A program made the position numbers and the translations under genes. A DNA stretch of 12,101 nt from Pseudomonadota bacterium (GTDB lineage: Bacteria > Pseudomonadota > Alphaproteobacteria > Rhizobiales > Methylopilaceae). Below, one piece after another: positions 6,772 through 12,101 of the stretch; position 1 is the stretch's first letter, and each line of letters opens with the position of its first letter. Below the pieces are notes generated by a model that had not been told where the DNA came from, did not search any database, and saw only the letters and a program-made list of their open reading frames with translations. The stretch is taken from the NCBI GenBank assembly GCA_023430145.1, contig JAEZCD010000388.1:1-12101 (forward strand), in the 5' to 3' direction.

Positions 6772-7392
6772 ATGAGCAGCCTGAATTCCGTCGAACAAAT
6801 GCCGGACCGGTTCACCATCGTGCGCACCGTCCTCGCCGGCGTCCTCGTCGCGTGGGCTGCCGCGGTGGCGGTGCTCGCCGCGCGCGGCTTCTTCGTCGGC
6901 CTGCCGGTCCCCGGCATGGCGCTGTTCGTCCTCGGCGGGATCGTCCTTCCGACCATCGCCTATGCGACGATTCCGCGTCTCCGGGCATACATCGACCGGC
7001 TCGGCCTTCGTCCCCTGACCGCGCTGCATGTCTGGCGGATGCCGGCCGCTCTCGCCTTCTTCGCCTATGGGGCGGCCGGCGCCCTGCCCCCGACATTCTG
7101 GCTGCTCGCCGGCGGCGGCGACCTGATCGCCGGCCTCTACGCCGCACGGGCGCTCTTGCCGGGGGCGGACCGCGCCTTCTACTGGCGCTTCCACCTGTTC
7201 GGCTTCGCCGACTTTCTCGTCGCCGTCGGCACCGGGATCATCTACTCCGTCGTGCTCCGGGATCCGCGCATGGAAGCGATCGCGGTGATGCCTCTGGCGC
7301 TGATCCCGCTGTTCGGCGTCGGCATCTCCGGCGCGAGCCACCTCGTCGCGTTCCACATGCTCGCCCAAGGAAAAGCCTTAGGCGCCCCATAG
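6772..7392 (+). CDS. Uncharacterised multi-pass membrane protein, probable MarR target
   Basis: 206 residues with about six predicted transmembrane segments, roughly at residues 17-37, 47-67, 90-103, 106-128, 141-160 and 170-195. I do not recognise a named family. Distinctive features are a WRMP motif (88-91) before the third segment and acidic residues inside otherwise hydrophobic stretches: D117 in GGGDLIAG and D147 in FADFLVAVGTG. The two segments look like a loose internal repeat. No catalytic motif, nucleotide-binding site or lipoprotein signal is visible. ATG 6772 has a strong AAGGAGG 5 nt upstream. It follows marR on the same strand and carries the same palindrome in its leader, so it is probably derepressed by the MarR ligand. 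A transporter, permease-like or membrane stress role is possible but not shown. Confidence 0.85.
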   Translation: MSSLNSVEQMPDRFTIVRTVLAGVLVAWAAAVAVLAARGFFVGLPVPGMALFVLGGIVLPTIAYATIPRLRAYIDRLGLRPLTALHVWRMPAALAFFAYGAAGALPPTFWLLAGGGDLIAGLYAARALLPGADRAFYWRFHLFGFADFLVAVGTGIIYSVVLRDPRMEAIAVMPLALIPLFGVGISGASHLVAFHMLAQGKALGAP

Positions 7393-7402
7393 CCGCGCTC
7401 CC

Positions 7403-7822
7403 TCACTCCCGCCGGCGGAACCAGAAGGCGTGCTCGATGCGCTCCATGCCGATGCGCTCGTAAAAACCGCAGGCCTCCGGCACCGAGGCCAGGATCACGG
7501 CGATGCGCGGCCCGAGCTGGCGGCGCGTCTCCTCGATGAGGCCGCGGCCGACGCCGAGTTTCTGGGCCGACGGTGCCACCGCCACCTCCGAGAGGTAGCA
7601 GCACCAGGCGCCGTCCGAGAGGCCGCGGACGACGCCGACGAGCGGCCGCGCGGGCGTGTCGAGCCGCGCCGTGACGACGAGGTTGGCGCCGGCGAGCAGG
7701 TCCCGCAGCCGCGCCGAATCCTTCACCGGACGGATGTTGCCCATGCCCGAGGCATCGAGGACGGCACCGAACTCTTCGGCGGGCAAATCCTGTTCACGGG
7801 CATAGACGACGCGCTGGGCCAT
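7403..7822 (-). CDS. GNAT family N-acetyltransferase
   Basis: 139 residues. The acetyl-CoA-binding motif A is clear: YLSEVAVAPSAQKLGVGRGLIEET, with Q87-x2-G90-x-G92 as the pyrophosphate loop. It is followed by SVPEACGFYERIGMERIEHAFW, the usual motif B ending in which a Tyr (here in GFYERIGM) lies near the acetyl-CoA thiol. The enzyme transfers an acetyl group from acetyl-CoA to an unknown amine in the cytoplasm. It converges on the membrane-protein gene with a 10-bp gap and diverges from the alpha/beta-hydrolase 53 bp away. A weak GGGA precedes ATG 7822. The substrate cannot be predicted. Confidence 0.9.
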   Translation of the reverse strand: MAQRVVYAREQDLPAEEFGAVLDASGMGNIRPVKDSARLRDLLAGANLVVTARLDTPARPLVGVVRGLSDGAWCCYLSEVAVAPSAQKLGVGRGLIEETRRQLGPRIAVILASVPEACGFYERIGMERIEHAFWFRRRE

Positions 7823-7875
7823 CGGGCATTCCCGCCTGCTAGATTGCTTCGAGCGGATGGGATAGCGGGAAAACC

Positions 7876-8568
7876 ATGTCTGCGCAGCCAGTCACGATCG
7901 CCGTCGGCGAGAAACACTGGGTCTCGGGCCTCTTCGAGCGGCCGCCGGACCCGGTCGCTCTCTACGTGCTGGCGCACGGCGCCGGCGCCGGCATGGCGCA
8001 TCCGTTCATGGCGGCCGTGGCGCAAAAGCTCGCCGAGCGGAAGATCGCCACGCTGCGCTACCAGTTCCCCTACATGGAGGCCGGCAGCCGGCGGCCGGAC
8101 GCCCCGGCGCTGGCGCATGCCACCGTCCGCGCCGCCGTCGCCGAGGCGGCGCGGCTCGCGGAAGCCCTGCCGCTGATCGCCGGCGGAAAGTCGTTCGGCG
8201 GCCGCATGACCTCGCAGGCGCAAGCCGCCGAGCCGCTGCCCGGCGTGCGCGGCCTCGCCTTCCTCGGCTTCCCGCTGCACCCGACCGGCAAGCCGGGGAT
8301 CGAGCGGGCGGACCACCTGGCGGCCGTCAAGGTGCCCATGCTGTTCCTGCAAGGCACGCGCGACACGCTGGCCGAGCCCGAGCTGATCCGCCCGGTCTGC
8401 GAAAAGCTCGGCGCGCGGGCGACGCTGATCTTCTTCGAGGGGGGCGACCACTCGTTCCGCGTCGCCGGCAAGCGGCCGCCCGGCGCGCCCTCGACGATGG
8501 AGCTTCTGGTCGACGCGCTCGCGCAGGGGATCGCCGGGGTTGCCACTGCGGAGGGAAGGGTTCGTTAG
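7876..8568 (+). CDS. Alpha/beta-hydrolase (KANL3/Tex30-like, dienelactone-hydrolase-type fold)
   Basis: 230 residues. The oxyanion segment LAHGAGAGMAHPFM (32-45), the nucleophile elbow GGKSFGG with S106, the acid D163 in LQGTRD and H192 in GGDHSF make a complete catalytic triad. This pattern matches the small bacterial alpha/beta-hydrolase family related to eukaryotic KANL3/Tex30, which has no established substrate. The family is cytoplasmic and no signal peptide is seen. ATG 7876 follows GCGGGAAAACC, a weak ribosome-binding site, but the length and N-terminus fit the family. It is divergent from the GNAT gene; no functional link between them is evident. Confidence 0.9.
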   Translation: MSAQPVTIAVGEKHWVSGLFERPPDPVALYVLAHGAGAGMAHPFMAAVAQKLAERKIATLRYQFPYMEAGSRRPDAPALAHATVRAAVAEAARLAEALPLIAGGKSFGGRMTSQAQAAEPLPGVRGLAFLGFPLHPTGKPGIERADHLAAVKVPMLFLQGTRDTLAEPELIRPVCEKLGARATLIFFEGGDHSFRVAGKRPPGAPSTMELLVDALAQGIAGVATAEGRVR

Positions 8569-8718
8569 GGAACCGCCTGCCGTCCTCGGACGTCTAACCG
8601 AGGCCGAGGGAGCCTGAAACACGCACGCAACACGAAGCCCGGGCGGCGCAAACCGGCCGAAACACGCCGCTGTTAACCAAACCTCACGGCCGCCCGCGCC
8701 GCCTGAAAGGAGCACGCC
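8569..8718. other. Intergenic region with a weak hairpin (8584-8603)
   Basis: CCTCGG (8584-8589) and CCGAGG (8598-8603) form a 6-bp stem with an 8-nt loop 15 bp after the hydrolase stop. There is no T-run, so it is only a weak terminator candidate. The rest contains a GTTAACCAAACC stretch and no convincing coding frame. A GAAAGGAG ribosome-binding site for the next gene lies at its right end. Confidence 0.4.
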
Positions 8719-9042
8719 ATGACCGCCATCCGCACCGCCGCCATCGCTTTTGCGCTGTCGACCGTGGCGCTCGTGGCGGCCGCTTCGCTCTTCCTGTCTC
8801 AGACGAGCGTTACCGACCGCTTCGTCACCGCGATCGTCGACCAGTCGTTCTCGGCGCTCGACAAGCTGCCGGTGCCGAGCCCCGATCTCGCCGCCGCGCT
8901 GAAGCCCGCGCGCTCCGACCGCTCGGCGATCGCCGCTTCGGACACGCACGTCGCTCCCCGCCACGTCACCGTCGAGCGCCGCATCGACAGCGCCATGTCG
9001 GTTCTGGTCCGCACCCCGGTGGTCGACGTCGCCGGGCGGTAG
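8719..9042 (+). CDS. Small hypothetical protein with N-terminal signal/anchor segment
   Basis: 107 residues, not recognised. The N-terminus MTAIRTAAIAF continues into a hydrophobic stretch to about residue 27 (ALSTVALVAAASLFL), consistent with a signal peptide or single membrane anchor. The remaining 80 residues are polar, with a Pro/Ala-rich linker (PVPSPDLAAALKPARS) and a C-terminal segment HVTVERRIDSAMSVLVRTPVVDVAGR. GAAAGGAG 8 nt before ATG 8719 is a good ribosome-binding site, and the codon composition (third-position GC) matches neighbouring genes, so I consider it real. It stands alone between a hydrolase gene and a long inverted repeat. The product would act in the periplasm or inner membrane; function unknown. 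Confidence 0.65.
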   Translation: MTAIRTAAIAFALSTVALVAAASLFLSQTSVTDRFVTAIVDQSFSALDKLPVPSPDLAAALKPARSDRSAIAASDTHVAPRHVTVERRIDSAMSVLVRTPVVDVAGR

Positions 9043-9058
9043 GGGACGGCTTTCTCCT

Positions 9059-9145
9059 CGTCATTGCGAGCGCAGCGAAGCAGTCCAGCTTCTCTTGCAG
9101 CACCTAAAGCTGGATTGCTTCGTCGCTGCGCTCCTCGCAATGACG
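9059..9145. repeat. Long imperfect inverted repeat (REP-like, GTCATTGCGAG type)
   Basis: The left arm at 9059-9090, starting CGTCATTGCGAGCGCAGCG, pairs with the right arm at 9108-9145, ending CGCTGCGCTCCTCGCAATGACG in reverse sense. The arms differ by two 3-nt insertions in the right arm and one mismatch, leaving a 17-nt loop. This arrangement is familiar as an abundant dispersed palindromic repeat in Rhizobiales genomes, from general knowledge. It separates the convergent small-protein and M20 genes and could act as a transcript-end hairpin. Confidence 0.8.
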
Positions 9146-9160
9146 GCGAGGCCCTCACGC

Positions 9161-9195
9161 CGCTCCTCGCCATGGGAGCGCGCCTCGCGGTGACG
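9161..9195. repeat. Degenerate half-copies of the same repeat
   Basis: CGCTCCTCGCCATGGGA (from 9161) and GCGCGCCTCGCGGTGACG (9178-9195) resemble the right-arm end GCGCTCCTCGCAATGACG (9128-9145). The second matches at 15 of 18 positions. They look like decayed partial copies next to the intact hairpin. Confidence 0.45.
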
Positions 9196-9203
9196 AAAAA
9201 CCC

Positions 9204-10430
9204 TCACCCCAAAAGATCGGCGAGCGTCAGCGCCACAACCTTGGTCGCCTTGCGGAGATCCTCGAGCACGAGCTTCTCGTCGGCGCGGTGCCCGTTCGCC
9301 TCGAGCAGGGTTCGCGGGCCGGCGCCGTAGAGCACCGTCGGAATCCCGGCCGCGCTGTAGAGCCGCGCGTCCGTATAGAGCGGCACGCCTTCGGCCGGGA
9401 TCTCGCCGCCGACGATCTCGCAGGCATTGCGGCGGATCGCCTCGACGAGCCTTTCCTGGCCGGGCAGCGGCACGAAGGGGCGGGCGAGCAGGATGCGCCG
9501 CGTGCGCACCTGAATGCCCGGCAGGTCGTCGTCGATCAGCGCGATGCGCGAGACGAGGTCCGCCTCGACCTCCTCCGGGACCTCCTCGGGGATGATCCTG
9601 CGGTCGAGCCGCATCGTCACCCGGTCCGGCACCACATTGGTGTTGATGCCGCCGCTGATGAGGCCGACGGTCAGCGTCGGATGGGTGATGCCGGGGACGG
9701 CGGAGCGGATCTCCTTCAGCTCGTCGCGCATGCCGTAGAGCGCGGCAAGGAGGCGCGTCGCCGCCTCCAGCGCGTCGGCGCCGGTCTCGGGCCGGGCCGC
9801 GTGCGCGGAGCGGCCCAAAACCTCGATCTCGAGGTGCAGGCAGCCATTGTGCGCGATCGTCACGGCGTAGGAGAAGCCGGCGCTGATGGCGAAATCCGGC
9901 TTCGACAGCCCCTCGGCGAGGATCCATCCCGGGCCGACCGCGCCGCCGATCTCCTCGTCATAGGTGAAGTGCAGCTCGACGGTGCCGCGCAGCGGCAGGC
10001 CGGAGGCTTCGAGCGCCAGCAGCGCGTAGGCATAGGTGGCGAAGTCGGATTTCGAGACCGCGGCGCCGCGGCCATACATGGTGCCGTGCCGGATCTCCGC
10101 GCCATAGGGGTCGGCCGTCCAGCCGTCGCCCGGTGGGACGACGTCGCCGTGCGCGTTGAGCGCGATCGTCGGGCCGTCGCCGAAACGCCTGCGGACGATG
10201 AGGTTGGTGGCGCTCACCATGCCGTTGGCGCGGACGATGTCCTCGGGCACCTCGTGCCGCTCGACCGTGAAGCCCAGCGCCTCGATCAGCTCGGCGGCGC
10301 GAGCGGCATGCGGCGCGCAGTCGCCGGGCGGATTGTCGGAGGGCACCCGCACCAGCTCGGCGAGGAAGTCCGTCTGCGCGGCGTGGTGCTTGTCGACGAA
10401 GTCGATGATCGCTCGTCTGGCCTCGGTCAT
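9204..10430 (-). CDS. M20 family deacylase/peptidase (ArgE/DapE-like) with atypical metal-site residues
   Basis: 408 residues. Family features: H94 in ALNAHGDVVPPGDGW, the general-base region YDEEIGG (E159/E160), the dimerisation-lid histidine in GRSAHAARPETGADALE, and the C-terminal H381 in EANGHRADE. The protein should hydrolyse an N-acyl or amide bond of an amino-acid derivative in the cytoplasm. Unusually, the segment that normally reads GRG-x2-D-M-K is GRGAAVSKSD, with V125 where the bridging metal Asp is expected. The later GEPT-type acidic ligand is replaced in ISAGFS (G185). Metal binding may thus be altered, or use D129. The start overlaps the stop of the upstream carbamoylase-like gene in ATGA (10427-10430), indicating translational coupling in one operon. 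Substrate unknown. Confidence 0.9.
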   Translation of the reverse strand: MTEARRAIIDFVDKHHAAQTDFLAELVRVPSDNPPGDCAPHAARAAELIEALGFTVERHEVPEDIVRANGMVSATNLIVRRRFGDGPTIALNAHGDVVPPGDGWTADPYGAEIRHGTMYGRGAAVSKSDFATYAYALLALEASGLPLRGTVELHFTYDEEIGGAVGPGWILAEGLSKPDFAISAGFSYAVTIAHNGCLHLEIEVLGRSAHAARPETGADALEAATRLLAALYGMRDELKEIRSAVPGITHPTLTVGLISGGINTNVVPDRVTMRLDRRIIPEEVPEEVEADLVSRIALIDDDLPGIQVRTRRILLARPFVPLPGQERLVEAIRRNACEIVGGEIPAEGVPLYTDARLYSAAGIPTVLYGAGPRTLLEANGHRADEKLVLEDLRKATKVVALTLADLLG

Positions 10431-11671
10431 CGCATCCTCTCGTCCCGAAAATTCTCGATGAAGCGCAGCAGCACGCGGGCGCCGGCCTCGATGTCCTCGA
10501 CGGACGCGAACTCGTCCGGCCGGTGGCTGATGCCGCCGCGGCAGCGGACGAAGATCATGCCGATCTCGGCGATCCGCGCCATCGCCATGCCGTCATGGCC
10601 GGCGCCGCTCGGCAGGCGCAGCGGTGGATAGCCCTCCGCCGCGATCGCCGCCTCGATGCCGGCGACGAGGCGCGGCGCGCAGGCGGTTGCGGCGAGCTCG
10701 TGCAGCGTCTCGATCGCGACCTTCAGTCCCCGGGCGGCGCCGATACCGTCGATGGCCTCGTGCATCTGCTCGCCGATGCGATGCCGGACCGCGTCGTCGG
10801 GTGCGCGCAGATCGATCGTGAACCGGACCCGGCCCGGGATGACGTTCACCGCGCCGGGCGCCACGTCGAGCTTGCCGACCGTGCCGACGACGCCGGCCGG
10901 CGCCCTCCGGCAGAGGCGCTCGACGCCGAGCACGCATTCGGCGGCGGCGGTGAGCGCATCGCGCCGGCGGTCCATCGGCACCGTGCCGGCATGGCCGGCG
11001 CTGCCTTCGAGCGTGACCTGGAACCGGCTCGCCCCGGAAATCGCGGTGACGCAGCCGACCGGGAGGTCCTGGGCCTCGAGCACCGGGCCCTGCTCGATAT
11101 GCAGCTCGACATAGGCGAGGATCTCGTCCGGCCGCCGCGCCGCCTCGCCGATCTGGCCCGGGTCGAGCCCGAACGTTTGGATCGCCTCGTCCATGCGGAT
11201 GCCGCGCGCGTCGCGCAGCGACAGGAGGGCGGGCTCGAAGATGCCGGCCACCGCCTTGCTGCCCAGCATGGTGGCGCCGAAGCGCGTGCCCTCCTCGTCC
11301 GAGAAGCCGACCACCTCGATCGCGAACGGCATGCGCCGGTTCAGCCGGTAGAGCCGCTCGACGCAGGCGATGGCGGTGACGACGCCGAGCGGCCCGTCAT
11401 AGCAGCCGGCATCGCGCACCGAATCGAGGTGCGAGCCGAGCATCAGCGCCGGGCCGCCGGGCGGGTCGCCCTCGTAGCGGCCGATCACGTTGCCGACGGC
11501 GTCGGTGCGGGCCTCCATGCCGGCCTCGCGCATCCAGTCCATCACCAGCGCGCCGGCGCGCGCCTGTTCGGGACTCATGAAGACGCGCGTCAGCGCGCCC
11601 GGCTCCTCGCTGATCGCGGCGAGCTCGTCGAGACGGTGCTGGATGCGGGGGCCGAAGGGCGGGATCGACAT
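10427..11671 (-). CDS. Hydantoinase/carbamoylase family amidase (allantoate amidohydrolase/N-carbamoyl-L-amino acid hydrolase type, M20)
   Basis: 414 residues, the family norm. Metal-site motifs are complete: H81 and D92 in GSHLDSVRDAGCYDGPLGV, E126/E127 in FSDEEGTRFG, H191 in ELHIEQGPVLE and H383 in GGISHRPDEF. PSGAGHDGMAM matches the SGAGHDA substrate-side motif. Members remove a carbamoyl or ureido group, releasing NH3 and CO2. Known substrates are allantoate, ureidoglycine-type compounds, N-carbamoyl-L-amino acids and beta-ureidopropionate, and motifs alone do not separate them. It is the first gene of a two-gene operon; its stop overlaps the start of the ArgE/DapE-like gene. No allantoinase, hydantoinase or transporter gene lies in the window to narrow the substrate. 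AAGGG precedes ATG 11671 by 4 nt. Confidence 0.92.
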   Translation of the reverse strand: MSIPPFGPRIQHRLDELAAISEEPGALTRVFMSPEQARAGALVMDWMREAGMEARTDAVGNVIGRYEGDPPGGPALMLGSHLDSVRDAGCYDGPLGVVTAIACVERLYRLNRRMPFAIEVVGFSDEEGTRFGATMLGSKAVAGIFEPALLSLRDARGIRMDEAIQTFGLDPGQIGEAARRPDEILAYVELHIEQGPVLEAQDLPVGCVTAISGASRFQVTLEGSAGHAGTVPMDRRRDALTAAAECVLGVERLCRRAPAGVVGTVGKLDVAPGAVNVIPGRVRFTIDLRAPDDAVRHRIGEQMHEAIDGIGAARGLKVAIETLHELAATACAPRLVAGIEAAIAAEGYPPLRLPSGAGHDGMAMARIAEIGMIFVRCRGGISHRPDEFASVEDIEAGARVLLRFIENFRDERMR

Positions 11672-11738
11672 CGCGCCCTTGAAGCACAGCCGTGCGCCGC
11701 CGCCAAAGCGATTCTCAGCGCCTGTCGGGAGCGGCCCC

Positions 11739-11957
11739 TCAGCGCGCGGGCGCGGGCTGCAGGAGGCGCGGCAGGAGCTCGTAGGCGACCGGATCGTCCG
11801 GGCACATGCCGAGCCCGCATTCGGCGATGGTCGAGGCGCCGTTCAGCAGCGCGAGGCCGCCGAAAAGCGCGAGCGCGAAGAGGGCGGCGCCGGCGGGGCG
11901 GCCGACCGTGCCCTCGCGATCGAACTGGCGCTCGAAGAGAGCCGGATCCTGCTCCGG
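11739..11957 (-). pseudogene. Remnant of a small membrane-protein gene, 5' end lost near the IS element
   Basis: A frame of 72 codons plus TGA (stop 11739-11741) has protein-like composition. It opens PEQDPALFERQFDREGT, has one hydrophobic segment GAALFALALFGGLALLNG (about residues 23-40), then ECGLGMCPDDPVAYELLPRLL and a short Pro/Ala tail. No ATG, GTG or TTG occurs in frame before the hydrophobic segment, and a TGA closes the frame upstream at 11958-11960, so the start is missing. It lies 18 bp from the transposase stop, so loss of the first codons through IS insertion or an associated rearrangement is the likely cause. It is in the same direction as, and 67 bp upstream of, the carbamoylase operon. 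I do not recognise the family. Confidence 0.55.
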
Positions 11958-11975
11958 TCATCCGGGCTATGCCTG

Positions 11976-12101
11976 CTAGGTCGTGGACTCATAATGTTTG
12001 AGCCAGATGCGCGCTGATGCGAGCAGGACGGCGGCGAGGAAGTTGCGCGCGAGCTTGTTGTAACGTGTGGCGATGCCGCGGAAGTGTTTCAGGCGATTGA
12101 A
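11976..12101 (-). CDS. IS5-family (IS427-like) transposase, C-terminal fragment, partial at window end
   Basis: The last 41 codons plus TAG (11976-11978) of a gene entering from beyond the window end. The translation ends in FNRLKHFRGIATRYNKLA, then RNFLAAVLLASARIWLKHYE and STT. This is the characteristic C-terminus of IS5-family DDE transposases of the IS427 group, including the R--RYDKLA-like segment with its conserved Arg and Lys after the catalytic Glu (here RYNKLA). The upstream DDE domain is outside the window, so integrity cannot be judged. Confidence 0.9.
   Translation of the reverse strand, partial: FNRLKHFRGIATRYNKLARNFLAAVLLASARIWLKHYESTT
11976..12101 (-). mobile_element. IS5-family insertion sequence, 3' (right) end, continuing beyond the window
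   Basis: The transposase tail shows the element end. The stop codon overlaps CTAG followed by GTCGTGGACTCA on the plus strand. In this IS group the terminal inverted repeat is often close to or overlapping the transposase stop, so the boundary is probably within a few bases of 11976. The exact end and target duplication cannot be set without the other terminus. Confidence 0.75.

Noticed and set aside
9059..9195. CRISPR-like or tandem repeat array
   Set aside because: The copies are inverted or degenerate and lack regular spacers; this is a palindromic repeat, not an array.
9288..10631. A 447-codon plus-strand frame
   Set aside because: Antisense to the M20 deacylase, which has clear family motifs; composition is typical of a shadow frame.
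11590..11961. A 123-codon minus-strand frame starting with ATG at 11961
   Set aside because: Its Arg/Pro/Ala-rich translation looks like an out-of-frame reading. The neighbouring frame (11739-11957) has a coherent hydrophobic segment and acidic/polar ends. It also runs into the carbamoylase gene.
10523..12001. A 492-codon plus-strand frame
   Set aside because: Antisense to the carbamoylase-type gene and crossing the gene remnant and IS end; no recognisable domains.

Overview
This is a GC-rich (roughly 70% by eye) bacterial chromosomal segment. It looks like an alphaproteobacterium of the Hyphomicrobiales/Rhizobiales type, judging from codon choice, the regulator and enzyme families, an IS5-family (IS427-like) transposase tail and a GTCATTGCGAG-type palindromic repeat. 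Genus cannot be fixed from the sequence. There are no tRNA, rRNA or CRISPR features.

Layout. (a) 2-1770, plus: the 3' part of an opine/amino-acid-oxidase-like alpha subunit carrying a BFD-type [2Fe-2S] cysteine set, then a complete FAD-dependent DAO-family beta subunit. A hairpin separates them from a convergent LysR gene. (b) 1791-3999: LysR regulator (minus) divergent from an AhpD-like/carboxymuconolactone-decarboxylase protein and a coupled pyridoxamine-phosphate-oxidase-fold flavoprotein. (c) 3982-6051: AraC-type regulator with an N-terminal cupin, divergent from a short-chain dehydrogenase that probably starts at a TTG codon. A perfect 14-bp palindrome lies between the two. (d) 6226-7392: MarR regulator with a near-consensus promoter whose spacer and -10 box are covered by an 18-bp palindrome. 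The transcript is predicted to be leaderless. A second copy of the palindrome core precedes the next gene, an uncharacterised multi-pass membrane protein. (e) 7403-8568: GNAT acetyltransferase (minus) divergent from a KANL3/Tex30-like alpha/beta-hydrolase. (f) 8719-9042: small secreted or membrane-anchored orphan protein, followed by a long imperfect inverted repeat. (g) 9204-11671, minus: a two-gene operon with an ATGA overlap, encoding a carbamoylase/allantoate-amidohydrolase-type M20 hydrolase and a second M20 deacylase with unusual metal-site residues. (h) 11739-12101, minus: a small gene without a start codon next to the 3' end of an IS5-family transposase that runs out of the window.

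Functionally the window is a series of small regulator-plus-enzyme modules for catabolism of N-containing compounds, redox or detoxification chemistry and stress sensing. I see no elaborate multi-gene novel system. The most noteworthy items are the MarR operator/leaderless-promoter architecture with its unknown membrane-protein target, the atypical M20 active site, and the gene remnant at the IS boundary.
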